From positions 297,330 through 361,329 of the forward strand of contig JAECRG010000001.1 of NCBI GenBank assembly GCA_015999875.1: a stretch of DNA of 64,000 bases. The letters are read 5' to 3'. Origin of the DNA: Candidatus Saccharimonadota bacterium (GTDB lineage Bacteria > Patescibacteriota > Saccharimonadia > Saccharimonadales > Saccharimonadaceae). This document shows positions 33,597 to 42,554 of the stretch, one piece after another. Positions within the stretch are counted from its first letter, which is position 1; each line of letters begins with the position of its first letter. The notes under the pieces were generated by a model. That model had not been told where the DNA came from, made no database searches, and saw only the letters and a list, made by a program, of their open reading frames with translations. The position numbers and the translations under genes are program-made.

Positions 33597-35326
33597 ATTT
33601 TCTTAATTACAATCGCTTCATCCGAATCAAGGGTCACACCCGCGCGCAGATCAACGCGACGATTCGCCTGTTCCACATTCGCACTCGACAAAATAACTCC
33701 GCCTATGACGAAATGGCTGTCTAGCACTTTCACGCTTGCCTGCTTATTTCGAGTAAAGTTCACGAGCACTACCAGTTTATCTCCGGTTTCATCATCTTCT
33801 CGCCCATAGGCTAACACCTGGTCGCTATCGGTACGCAGGGGCACGTACCCGCCAGTCATAGCAGCTGGCAACTCATGACAGAGTCGAATTGCGGCCTTGT
33901 ATAAGCTTAACGAAGACTTCTCGTGTTGCTTTTGACGCATAACAGATTTATATGCATCGGCCGAATTTGTCGGTAGCCACAAATCACCCGGATCCGCTCG
34001 CGAGAAACCTACATTTGGCTGTGTCTCATCCCAAGGCATAGGCGTACGCTCTGGATCACGAAGCCCATTTGGATCTTGCAGACGCCATGGTGGCACATCA
34101 GCGTCATCAAGCCCAAGCTCTTCTCCGTTGTAGATAAATCTCATACCCGGCAGGAAAAGATTCAGCACTGCAGCCACACGCGCTCCATTATCACCCAAAC
34201 GAGCGACCAATCGTGATTTGTCATGATTACCATTGACCTGATTGGCAACTGCATCGCGTAGCAATCGTTCGTAATAGTAATCCATCTGGATTTTACGACT
34301 GTTAGCGTCCCATGAAGCTAGTAATCCACCGAAATTAAAGGTACTAGCCACCTCCGGAGCAATTGCATCAATATCACGCAGGTCAGATTCGCCCATGTAG
34401 GCTTCGAGAATCATTCGTAAGTCTCGCTCCTCGTAAGCCTCATCCTTAAGCACCTGGCACATCTCCCACACGTATTCGTGCAGAGTCTGAGGATAATTGC
34501 AGCTCTGGTGTTTAAGTAGCTGGTCATAGGGATTCTCATACCATGCTTCGTTGTACGCCGTGTTGACTTCTTCGTCAAGCAACTCCATATTTTTGCCTAT
34601 ATGATTGACCGCATCGACACGAAATCCGTCGACACCACGATCAAGCCAAAAACGCATCGCATCTTTCATTGCTTCGCGCACATACGGGTTGCTCCAATTG
34701 AGGTCAGGCTGTTCGACAGCAAAACTATGCATATAGAATTCTTCGCGCACATCATCCCATTTCCATGCAGATATAGGAGGCGTCCACTCATCGTCACGCA
34801 ACCAACTCATCTCACCATGCTCACGTGCCTTACGGTGAGGTATCGAGAATACACTCGCCCAGTTGTTCGGTGGATGATTGTTTCCGTACTCATCTTTGTG
34901 ACCAGGATGCCAAATATACCAGTCGTCGTAGCCATCTTCACGTCTGCGTGACTTTTCGAACCATTCATGTTTGTCGGATGAATGATTTGGTATAAAGTCG
35001 ACCATCAAACGGATGTGTCGCTCATGAGCAGACTTTACCAGAGAGTCAAAATCTTCGAGCGTGCCGAGTGCAGGATGCACATTGCGAAAATCAGAAATAT
35101 CATATCCACCATCTACCATTGGAGATGGGTAAAATGGCGAAAGCCAAATTGCATTTGCACCCAATGACTCGATATACGGCAGCCGTTCCTCGATTCCTTT
35201 TATACTCCCGTGGCCAAGCTGCGGATCACGTGCCGAGTCTTCAGAAAATGTCCATGGATAAATCTGGTAGACAACAGCATTTTTCCATGTTGAATTACTG
35301 CGAGCTGCATGCATACTCATCGTCAT
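33593..35326 (-). CDS. GH13 alpha-glucosidase / oligo-1,6-glucosidase type
   Basis: This is a 577-residue glycoside hydrolase. The barrel motifs are VDFIPNHSSD (109-118), GFRVDAVNH (nucleophile Asp238), ILEAY (acid Glu308) and NGNHDKSR (Asp369). YEITYPFYPSPMVD-like loops fit the GH13 exo-alpha-glucosidase group rather than amylases. No signal peptide, so it acts in the cytoplasm. Its ATG overlaps the trehalase stop by 4 bases, so both are co-translated and would release glucose from short alpha-glucosides and trehalose. A trehalose-phosphate hydrolase or trehalose synthase reading cannot be excluded. Confidence 0.88.
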   Translation of the reverse strand: MTMSMHAARSNSTWKNAVVYQIYPWTFSEDSARDPQLGHGSIKGIEERLPYIESLGANAIWLSPFYPSPMVDGGYDISDFRNVHPALGTLEDFDSLVKSAHERHIRLMVDFIPNHSSDKHEWFEKSRRREDGYDDWYIWHPGHKDEYGNNHPPNNWASVFSIPHRKAREHGEMSWLRDDEWTPPISAWKWDDVREEFYMHSFAVEQPDLNWSNPYVREAMKDAMRFWLDRGVDGFRVDAVNHIGKNMELLDEEVNTAYNEAWYENPYDQLLKHQSCNYPQTLHEYVWEMCQVLKDEAYEERDLRMILEAYMGESDLRDIDAIAPEVASTFNFGGLLASWDANSRKIQMDYYYERLLRDAVANQVNGNHDKSRLVARLGDNGARVAAVLNLFLPGMRFIYNGEELGLDDADVPPWRLQDPNGLRDPERTPMPWDETQPNVGFSRADPGDLWLPTNSADAYKSVMRQKQHEKSSLSLYKAAIRLCHELPAAMTGGYVPLRTDSDQVLAYGREDDETGDKLVVLVNFTRNKQASVKVLDSHFVIGGVILSSANVEQANRRVDLRAGVTLDSDEAIVIKKI

Positions 35327-36903
35327 TTTAGGTCCTCATCTTTTAGTGCTGCGTACACGCCGTTTGTCCAGCCAAAACCGTCTTGCAGCGGATACTCACC
35401 TCCGCCACCTTCACGCGTCTTGTTTACAACATCATATTTTTCTATCATTTTGTGTTTTGTTGAAAAAACCATTTCGGTAGAGCGTAGCCATCGCCGTTTA
35501 ATCTCTTCTGCCAGATGATGATAGCCATATTCACGCAAGCCTTGTATCGCCACCCATTGCAACGGTGCCCAGCCATTTGGATAATCCCATTGTTGACCGT
35601 TGTCAGTAAGTGTAGTCACCAGCCCACCGTCCATCAAGAATTCCTTTTCAAGGCGCTCGGCTACCGCTTTCGCCTGTTGGCTCGTAGCAAGCTTGGCGTA
35701 GAGCGGAAACACTCCAGCCAATGTAATGCGACCTGTAGACTTACCTTCACGAAAGTCATAGTCACAGAAAAACTGCTCTTTTTCATCCCAGCAATATTTC
35801 AAAAGTGTCTGCGCACGTTTCTCCGCAAACGCCTGGAACTTACGCTTCAAAAGAGGCTGGCGTAGCAGTTGATACGTCTCGGCAATCGTCATTTCGAGTT
35901 GGTATAGTAGACAGTTCAAATCAACAGGAACAATGTCTGTCGTGTGAATAGACTCTATATCCTTGCTGTTGCGAAACCAGCGAGAACTGAAGTCCCAGCC
36001 ACTTTCAGCACCTGCGCGAAGATCGAGGAATAACTTGTCCTTATTGGCACTCTCTGAGCGCTCAGCTGTCTCTAAATCCTCACGCAACGACTCTGGGCGG
36101 GGAGTTGCCTTGTCATCGTAGTAGCGATTCAGTATCACACCGTTTGGCATCTGTACTACACGAGCATAGGCGCGGTGGTCAACATGTTCATTTACCGAGC
36201 GTCGACCCTTCATCCAAAAACGATACTCGGCAAGTAGTGCGGGTAAAAATTCAAGATATGTGCGAGTTTTTCCACGGTGCTTGCTAAGCAACTTAACCAT
36301 TTGTGCAAAAAACGGTGGCTGTGAGCGACTCAGAAAGTACGTACGATTTGCAGTAGGTATAAATCCAAATTTGCGTATCATGTACTGATAATTCTTCATC
36401 ATACCGTGGATTGTCTCCCACTTTTTGTCAGCAGCAAGGCCGAGCATGATGAAATAGCTATCCCAATAAAACTGCTCGCTAAACCGACCGCCTGGCACTA
36501 CGTACTCGTGTGGCAAGGCAATCAATGACCCCCGATCAACACGATTACGACGCTCAAGATCACCCCATAGGCCTCGCACATGCTCACGTGGTGCTACATT
36601 AGGTGAAAATATATATTCGGGCTGGCGCTCTGGCATAAACTCATAAAAATGCCGACTCACGAAATCACGTAAATCAAAGTTAGGATCTTTTTGCGCAAGC
36701 TTGTATTCTTTGATAATTTGCCGGGCGCGCTTGCGGGGTATCAAGTCGACAAACGTCTTGCCGTCTTCGTAAACCTGCTTGGCCTGCACTTCGCGGAAAA
36801 ACTCCCCTAAAGCTTCGTCTGGACTTTTTGAGGGGACAAGCAACTGCCCTGTCGTTTTGACCAGGGCAGTCTTGAGCTTGTGCGGGACAGATTTGGCAGG
36901 CAT
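35323..36903 (-). CDS. treF: Trehalase (GH37)
   Basis: This is a 526-residue enzyme splitting trehalose into two glucose molecules. Both trehalase signatures are visible: PGGRFSEQFYWDSYF (137-151) and QWDYPNGWAPLQW (about 433), plus the Gly-rich GGGGEYPLQDGFGWTNG near the end. No signal peptide, so a cytoplasmic TreF-like enzyme. TATAAT lies 8 bases before the ATG, giving at most a two-base leader. First gene of the two-gene operon with the GH13 enzyme. Confidence 0.95.
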   Translation of the reverse strand: MPAKSVPHKLKTALVKTTGQLLVPSKSPDEALGEFFREVQAKQVYEDGKTFVDLIPRKRARQIIKEYKLAQKDPNFDLRDFVSRHFYEFMPERQPEYIFSPNVAPREHVRGLWGDLERRNRVDRGSLIALPHEYVVPGGRFSEQFYWDSYFIMLGLAADKKWETIHGMMKNYQYMIRKFGFIPTANRTYFLSRSQPPFFAQMVKLLSKHRGKTRTYLEFLPALLAEYRFWMKGRRSVNEHVDHRAYARVVQMPNGVILNRYYDDKATPRPESLREDLETAERSESANKDKLFLDLRAGAESGWDFSSRWFRNSKDIESIHTTDIVPVDLNCLLYQLEMTIAETYQLLRQPLLKRKFQAFAEKRAQTLLKYCWDEKEQFFCDYDFREGKSTGRITLAGVFPLYAKLATSQQAKAVAERLEKEFLMDGGLVTTLTDNGQQWDYPNGWAPLQWVAIQGLREYGYHHLAEEIKRRWLRSTEMVFSTKHKMIEKYDVVNKTREGGGGEYPLQDGFGWTNGVYAALKDEDLK

Positions 36904-36943
36904 ATAGCTGTATTATACCTCTTATGCCTATCACACTCAATCT

Positions 36944-37813
36944 CTAATGTGCATGATCATGGCGATCGTTACTGTGCGGCTCGTCCTTATTGTCATGGTG
37001 CGTCTCGCCTGATGTGTCGAGGTACTGCTCATTTGCACCATGGTCATGTCCACCAATATATTCGTGAGCAAGGGTAGTTGTCAGTCCTACAAAGATCACG
37101 CCCACGAGCAATACTACAGCTTGCAAATTTGCCGCGCGTCGCTTAGGCTCAGCATGGATTGCCGGTATGATATCGCTAGCGGCAATATAGATGAAGAAAC
37201 CAGCTGTAATCGCAAGTAGTAGCGGCTCAGATATCGGCAACTGCCCTCCAAGTCCGTATACCATGACCGCCGCAAAGACTGTTGCAAGCGCGCTCATGAA
37301 ATTCACCAACAGCACTTTGCGACGACGCATACCTTTTGAAAGCAAAAGTCCAAAATCACCTATTTCCTGAGGAATCTCGTGAGCTGCAATCGCAATCGTA
37401 GTAACGATTCCCGTAGCAGGACTCACCAGGAAAGACGCGCCTATAGCCAAACCATCGATAAAGTTATGTAGCGTATCTCCTATCACAATCAGCGATGAAT
37501 TGCGTCGTTGTGCGGGATTTGAGTGGTCATGTTCATGGTGGTGATGAAACCACGAAAGCGTTCTTTCGAGCAGGAAAAACACCAAGAATGACACTAGTAC
37601 AGCAAGCGATATCAGATGTGCATCATTTCCCTCTATCGCCTCTGGCAGTAGATCGATAAATGCCGCTGCAAGCAACGCACCGGCAGCAAACGGCACTGCG
37701 ATACGCTGCAACTTTTGAGTGCCCCATTTACCATAGAGTAAATAGACACCCCCAACAAGAGATATTACACTGCCGAACAATGCTGCAGCTATCAATAGAA
37801 ACCAATCATTCAT
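36944..37813 (-). CDS. ZIP-family divalent metal transporter
   Basis: This is a 289-residue protein with about eight transmembrane helices. HNFIDGLAIGASF (helix 4) and IAAHEIPQEIGDFG (helix 5) are the metal-path motifs of ZIP importers of Zn/Fe/Mn. The loop after helix 3 (HHHHEHDH) and the C-terminal tail are rich in His/Asp, as in metal-collecting loops. TACACT stands 8 bases before the ATG. Confidence 0.93.
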   Translation of the reverse strand: MNDWFLLIAAALFGSVISLVGGVYLLYGKWGTQKLQRIAVPFAAGALLAAAFIDLLPEAIEGNDAHLISLAVLVSFLVFFLLERTLSWFHHHHEHDHSNPAQRRNSSLIVIGDTLHNFIDGLAIGASFLVSPATGIVTTIAIAAHEIPQEIGDFGLLLSKGMRRRKVLLVNFMSALATVFAAVMVYGLGGQLPISEPLLLAITAGFFIYIAASDIIPAIHAEPKRRAANLQAVVLLVGVIFVGLTTTLAHEYIGGHDHGANEQYLDTSGETHHDNKDEPHSNDRHDHAH

Positions 37814-37863
37814 AGTATTTAAGTGTAGCGCGTCTATCTAAATATGCAAATATGTCGCAAATA

Positions 37864-38325
37864 CTACTTTTCTGCATCAAGATTCATGTCGTCATAGATG
37901 TCATAGGTGCGATCTACCGTCCATTTGTAAATTTGTCGCTCTGTCAAATGCAGACTTCCATAAAACGTTTTTGGATCAATAAACGCAACCTCATGCGCGT
38001 CCGCACCGACGCCATACACAGGCACTCCACTATCAAACCGTAACGAATATACCACCCACATATAATACGCATGCAACGACTCAAGATATCGAGAATCGAC
38101 ACCTTCAATCGTAGCCTCGAAAGGACTGTCGATACATGCCTCTTCGTAGATCTCTCGAGTCAATGCCCCTAGAGGCGTTTCGCCGTGATCCATTCCGCCA
38201 CCTACAAGATTCCATATTTCAGGATTCTCACGCGCCACTAGCACCTCTCCTCGCTCGTTACGTATAATCGCTTTTATAGATACACGATAGTACGTATTTG
38301 GATACTTACTTTTACCTGTTTTCAT
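37864..38325 (-). CDS. NUDIX hydrolase
   Basis: This is a 153-residue protein with a Nudix box (GMDHGETPLGALTREIYEEA, about 44-63) that fits the GX5EX7REUXEE pattern and binds Mg. It should hydrolyse a nucleoside-diphosphate-linked compound; substrate unknown. It lies directly downstream of the typA terminator on the same strand. Confidence 0.93.
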   Translation of the reverse strand: MKTGKSKYPNTYYRVSIKAIIRNERGEVLVARENPEIWNLVGGGMDHGETPLGALTREIYEEACIDSPFEATIEGVDSRYLESLHAYYMWVVYSLRFDSGVPVYGVGADAHEVAFIDPKTFYGSLHLTERQIYKWTVDRTYDIYDDMNLDAEK

Positions 38326-38339
38326 ACACCATCTTTCTC

Positions 38340-38375
38340 AAAAAGAGACTCCTCGCTCTTTTTGAGCGAGGAGTG
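38340..38375 (-). terminator. Intrinsic terminator of typA
   Basis: ACTCCTCGCTC (38348-38358) and GAGCGAGGAGT (38364-38374) form a perfect 11-bp stem with a T5 loop; on the minus strand it is followed by CTCTTTTTG. It ends the typA transcript ahead of the NUDIX gene. Confidence 0.85.
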
Positions 38376-38422
38376 GCATGTCTATACTTTATATTATAGC
38401 AAGTATATTACTATCTTGCAAT

Positions 38423-40243
38423 CTACTTCTTAGCACGCTTGCGCTGGTTTGGATCAAGATGTCGCTTACGGAGACGTAGTGACTTAGGGGTCACTTCGAG
38501 CAATTCATCGTCTTCGATGAAGTCGATACTCTGCTCTAGGCTAAGATCAGTAAAAGGCGTCAACTGAATTGTACCGTCACTTGACGACGTACGCATGTTG
38601 GTAAGTTGCTTACCACGACACACATTCACATCGAGGTCACCCTGACGATTATATACACCAACGATCATACCCTGATACACAGTTGTGCCCGGGCCAACAT
38701 AGAGTTCACCACGCGCACTTGCCAGGTCAAGCGCGTAGGCTGTAGTTGAACCAGCCTCAGTAGCAACAAGCGCACCACTACGAGTCTGTTGCAAGCGTGG
38801 ACCCACGGGCTGATACCCATGAGGAAGACTGTTGATAATAACCGTGCCCTTTGTCGCTGTAAGTAAAATATTTCGCAGGCCGATCATCGCACGTGTTGGC
38901 AATATATAAGTAGTACGAGTCGTACCGCTACTTGTCTGTTCTTGCTTCGCGAGCGCAGCGCGACGCGTACCAAGCTCCTGGCTCACAGCGCCGAGGAATT
39001 CTGGCGCCACTTCGATCAAAAGCTCTTCGACAGGCTCCATAGTCTCACCATCCTGCTCAATCGTCACAACCTGTGGACGACCGACCTCAAACTCAAAGCC
39101 TTCACGGCGAAGTGTTTCGATAAGCACGGAAAGATGGAGCTCACCACGACCAGAAACCGTGAAGCCGATACCATCGTCTTCGACACGTAACGATACATTT
39201 GTCTCGAGCTCTTTGTTCAAGCGATCACCAATCTGGCGTGATGTATTAAACTCAGCTTCCTTGCCTTTGAGTGGGCTCGTGTTTGGGCCTAGGTACATAC
39301 TCAAAGTCGGAGCCTCTACGTCAATCACAGGAAGCGCTTCCGGCTGCTCTTTGTCGGCGATAGTGTCACCAATATGCGCATCAGCTATACCGGTGAGCGC
39401 GATAATATCGCCAGCACCCGCTTGGTCAATTTCTTCTCGGAGCAAACCGCGGTAGCCAAAAATCTTGTCGACACGACCAGCAATTTGTACATCGCCGCGC
39501 TTGAGCAGCAAGATAGGTAGGCCTTTTTTAACACTACCACGGGTGACGCGTCCAATTGCGTACTTACCGAGAAATGAGTCGTATTGCAAACTAGTAACAA
39601 GAAGTTGGAAGGGTCCAGTTCCGTCGACCGCAGGCGCAGGAATATCGTTAACGATTGCGTCAAAGATAGGGGAAAGGTCGGCATGTTCAGATGGATTATC
39701 CGGCATTTCTTTCCACGCCTTGCCTTCGCGACCAATTGCATAATACACAGGGTAATGTAGCTGATCGTCACTCACGGCTAGCTCTAGAAATAGATCGGAG
39801 ATCTCGTCAATCACTTCATCGATTCGACGTGATGGCTTGTCGATTTTATTGATCACAACAACAGGCTTAAGGCCAAGCTCAAGAGCCTTGGAGAGTACGA
39901 ACTTTGTCTGTGGCATAGGACCTTCCTGGGCATCTACAATCAGCAGTACGCCGTCGGCCATATTCAAAGTACGCTCCACCTCGCCAGAGAAGTCTGCGTG
40001 TCCCGGTGTATCGATGATATTGATCTTGTAGTCATCGTGGTAGATCGAAGTCTGTTTGGCAGTGATGGTGATGCCGCGTTCGTGCTCTTGGTCACCGCTA
40101 TCCATAATAAGATCTTGGCTCATTTCCGCTTGGTTATCACGGAATGTTTTTGACTGCTTGAGCAGGCCATCAACCATTGTCGTCTTACCGTGGTCGACGT
40201 GAGCTATAATCGCAATATTGCGAATGTGTTGTGCGTCTTTCAT
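38423..40243 (-). CDS. typA: Ribosome-associated GTPase TypA/BipA
   Basis: This is a 606-residue translational GTPase of normal length. G1 is AHVDHGKTT (14-22), switch I ERGITITAK, G3 DTPGHADF, G4 NKID. Domains III/V and the BipA-specific C-terminal domain follow (LRNILLTATKGTVIINSLPH, GTTVYQGMIVGVYNRQGDL). It assists ribosome assembly and stress or low-temperature growth. The ATG has a weak GGGG site about 10 bases upstream. Confidence 0.97.
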   Translation of the reverse strand: MKDAQHIRNIAIIAHVDHGKTTMVDGLLKQSKTFRDNQAEMSQDLIMDSGDQEHERGITITAKQTSIYHDDYKINIIDTPGHADFSGEVERTLNMADGVLLIVDAQEGPMPQTKFVLSKALELGLKPVVVINKIDKPSRRIDEVIDEISDLFLELAVSDDQLHYPVYYAIGREGKAWKEMPDNPSEHADLSPIFDAIVNDIPAPAVDGTGPFQLLVTSLQYDSFLGKYAIGRVTRGSVKKGLPILLLKRGDVQIAGRVDKIFGYRGLLREEIDQAGAGDIIALTGIADAHIGDTIADKEQPEALPVIDVEAPTLSMYLGPNTSPLKGKEAEFNTSRQIGDRLNKELETNVSLRVEDDGIGFTVSGRGELHLSVLIETLRREGFEFEVGRPQVVTIEQDGETMEPVEELLIEVAPEFLGAVSQELGTRRAALAKQEQTSSGTTRTTYILPTRAMIGLRNILLTATKGTVIINSLPHGYQPVGPRLQQTRSGALVATEAGSTTAYALDLASARGELYVGPGTTVYQGMIVGVYNRQGDLDVNVCRGKQLTNMRTSSSDGTIQLTPFTDLSLEQSIDFIEDDELLEVTPKSLRLRKRHLDPNQRKRAKK

Positions 40244-40532
40244 GAAATAATGCCCCGTGTTTATGACAGAGGCTACCTTTGTTGTTTATTTTAACAGATT
40301 AAAGCAGCTTGCGCAATTGACGAGCCATTTATAGCGATAAATTACATCTCCACACTTATTAATAGACACCCGAATCTTCGTCGAGAGTATAGCGCTACTC
40401 GATATATCGCACCCTGCTCCGGCTTGAAGACACCCTACTATAAATTCAGCTAGACGCGCCATAGTGTTTACGTTTATAATATACACACGTACACGTCTAC
40501 TTGGCGATATTATGGGAAGGTAAACAACAAAC
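40244..40532. other. Divergent promoter region between typA and the first surface-protein gene
   Basis: 289 bases with no protein frame that I trust. A TATAAT at about 40475 would drive the surface-protein gene. A GGGAAGG ribosome site lies about 12 bases before its ATG. I see no riboswitch-like structure. Confidence 0.4.
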
Positions 40533-42143
40533 ATGAAACACACGCGAACAATATACGTTGCTCTTATGGGCATCATCTCTACACTACTTTGTATTTGCGT
40601 GCAAAGCACGACATACGCACTTGTACAAGGGGAGCTTCACACCACAGCGCAAATACAAGAGTATAGCGGTACCATATCTACAGGCCTACACGAATCTGTT
40701 CCTGTATTCGCACCGATGCAGGATTCCAATGGAAATTTACGCACTATCGCAATTGAACGGCCCGCGGATCAAGATGAGGCATACCTTCTTACCATCTCAC
40801 CTAAAGGTGAATTAATCAAAAAAACTCATTTACCAAGCACGCCCGTCATGTACACCGTGACGATCGATCAAGAAGACAACATATATGTTGTCCTTGAGGG
40901 CGAAAACAACACCGCTCATTTGTATCGCTACGATGTCAATCACAACCAAACGCTAGACATACCCGGGGATGGTTATATTTCTGTCGCCGTTGACACAACC
41001 GGTACTATTTATGCGAGTGCTGTCATAAATAATGGTGAATTTGTCATTAAAACATTCAATCGGCAAGGAGCCCTCACCCACACATCCTCGCCACTACAAG
41101 AGAATGGACAACCACTTGCCGCAATTTCTCTGGCAGCTGATCGCCACGACAAACTATATGCTGCCTTGGCCTCCGAGGGAGACCTGGCCATACTTGCTGA
41201 AATCAATAACAACGGAAGTATCTTGCGGAAACTCGACGACAACAAGCCCTTTCATCTAGGGTATGGCATATCTACAGACAGGGACGACAATCTCTACGCC
41301 GCATCCCTACAGCAAAATGGCCCAGACGAATGTATGGGTTACGACACGTCGATTCGTAAATACAATAGCGCCGGACAATATGTCGGCAACCTGGACACAT
41401 CCCCTGCAAACTCCGGCGGTTTTGTATGCTCCCTCTACGGTGTGGGCTCAACCCCCTCGGCGATGAATGTCAGCGTAGGCGCAAGCGGTGACATCTTTCT
41501 TGCATCTATCGAAACCGACACGTCCAATAATACAGCGCATAAATCTCGTATTGTAAAATACAGCTACCCAAAGACCATGGCAACCTTCAAACAAAATAGC
41601 CACACCACAAAAACCAGACTTAATACTAGCAATAGTGCCCAGATCACAGCAGCAAGCACCAGCACACCATCAGAGATAGGCGCTCCGGCAGACTCGACAC
41701 GCGAGTACCCACTCGGGCTCGTGAGGTTTGTCGCCAAAACAGACAGCACGGCACCTGTCGATATAACCTTACTATTCGAAACAGCTCTTACGCCTGGCGA
41801 CGTATCAGCTCGTAAATACAACAGTATAACCAAACAATACAGCGACGTACCAGAAGCCATCATCACACAGGCCCAGCTTGACGGTAAACCAGCACTTCAA
41901 GTTAGCTACCAGGTGGCCGATGGTGGCGCGCTCGATGAAGACGGCGTAGTAAATGGAGAAATCATTGATCCTATCGGCCTCGCAGTCAACACGTCAAACC
42001 AAGCAGCTCCCGTACTCCTCGCGCCTAACACAGGATATGAATACATCTCGCGCAACCCAACTGTCGCAATAGCTATAACCAGCAGCATACTTGTGTCCGT
42101 TGCGCTACTCATCACTAGCTACAAGCGAACGCGTAGAGCATAG
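40533..42143 (+). CDS. Surface protein with beta-propeller-like repeats and LAPNTG sorting signal (paralogue 1)
   Basis: This is a 536-residue protein: signal peptide (about 1-29), NHL/propeller-like repeats with the recurring DxxDNLYAA type of blade (about 90-340), a domain containing DGGALDEDGVVNGEIIDP (choice-of-anchor U-like, about 460-480), then LAPNTG, a transmembrane helix and a basic tail (KRTRRA). It should be exported and fixed to the wall or membrane by a sortase. The gene for the sortase is not in the window. A close paralogue follows at 42555, separated by tRNA-Val. Confidence 0.82.
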   Translation: MKHTRTIYVALMGIISTLLCICVQSTTYALVQGELHTTAQIQEYSGTISTGLHESVPVFAPMQDSNGNLRTIAIERPADQDEAYLLTISPKGELIKKTHLPSTPVMYTVTIDQEDNIYVVLEGENNTAHLYRYDVNHNQTLDIPGDGYISVAVDTTGTIYASAVINNGEFVIKTFNRQGALTHTSSPLQENGQPLAAISLAADRHDKLYAALASEGDLAILAEINNNGSILRKLDDNKPFHLGYGISTDRDDNLYAASLQQNGPDECMGYDTSIRKYNSAGQYVGNLDTSPANSGGFVCSLYGVGSTPSAMNVSVGASGDIFLASIETDTSNNTAHKSRIVKYSYPKTMATFKQNSHTTKTRLNTSNSAQITAASTSTPSEIGAPADSTREYPLGLVRFVAKTDSTAPVDITLLFETALTPGDVSARKYNSITKQYSDVPEAIITQAQLDGKPALQVSYQVADGGALDEDGVVNGEIIDPIGLAVNTSNQAAPVLLAPNTGYEYISRNPTVAIAITSSILVSVALLITSYKRTRRA

Positions 42144-42258
42144 CCATACTAGACTAGGCCCCGCCTTTCTTAGTGTTGCCCTCCACTAAACGCAGTAACA
42201 TTAAGCACATACTCCCTGCCCACCACTCACTGCGCCACTCACCCTTTATGAAATCCTT

Positions 42259-42304
42259 CCACCATAGAAAATACCAGTCATATGACTGGTATTTTCTATG
42301 GTGG
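42259..42304. repeat. Perfect 46-bp palindrome overlapping the tRNA-Val 3' end
   Basis: Two 23-base arms (42259-42281 and 42282-42304) are exactly complementary; the centre reads CAGTCATATGACTG. The right arm includes the CCA, discriminator base and two acceptor-stem bases of tRNA-Val. The inner AAAATACC...GGTATTTT part is a normal terminator for the tRNA transcript; the outer extension into the tRNA is unusual. Confidence 0.85.
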
Positions 42305-42375
42305 GCGCTGAGGGGCTCGAACCCCCGACCCCTTCGGTGTAAACGAAGTGCTCTAGCCAACTGAGCTAAGCGCCC
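42299..42375 (-). tRNA. tRNA-Val (anticodon TAC)
   Basis: On the minus strand the acceptor arms are GGGCGCT and AGCGCCC followed by A and an encoded CCA. The anticodon stem CTTCG/CGAAG encloses TTTACAC (anticodon TAC), and the T arm is GGGGG-TTCGAGC-CCCTC. The D arm is TTAGCTCAGTTGGCTAGAGC. All parts of the cloverleaf are present; 77 nt with CCA. Confidence 0.96.
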
Positions 42376-42502
42376 ATAACGATGCTATTATAGCCTACCT
42401 AATAAAACTACGCAACCCCTTGTTCCCTCCGTCGTCACCTTGTTGATTATCACGCTAGTGAATAGGCACACGGAAATTAAAGTAGCCACAAAGCGTTTAT
42501 GG

Positions 42503-42508
42503 TATAAT
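42503..42508 (+). promoter_or_regulatory. -10 element of the second surface-protein gene
   Basis: TATAAT at 42503-42508 predicts a start near 42515 and a leader of about 40 bases carrying GGAG, so this gene is not leaderless, in contrast to many others in the window. Confidence 0.55.
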
Positions 42509-42554
42509 TACTTGAAAGACTACTTTGGTAGCAAAAGAAACACGGAGAGGTGAA

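Noticed and set aside
40286-40609. 107-residue minus-strand frame over the typA/surface-protein gap
   Set aside because: It overlaps the start of the surface-protein gene, has no ribosome site or -10 element, and the product has no recognisable pattern.
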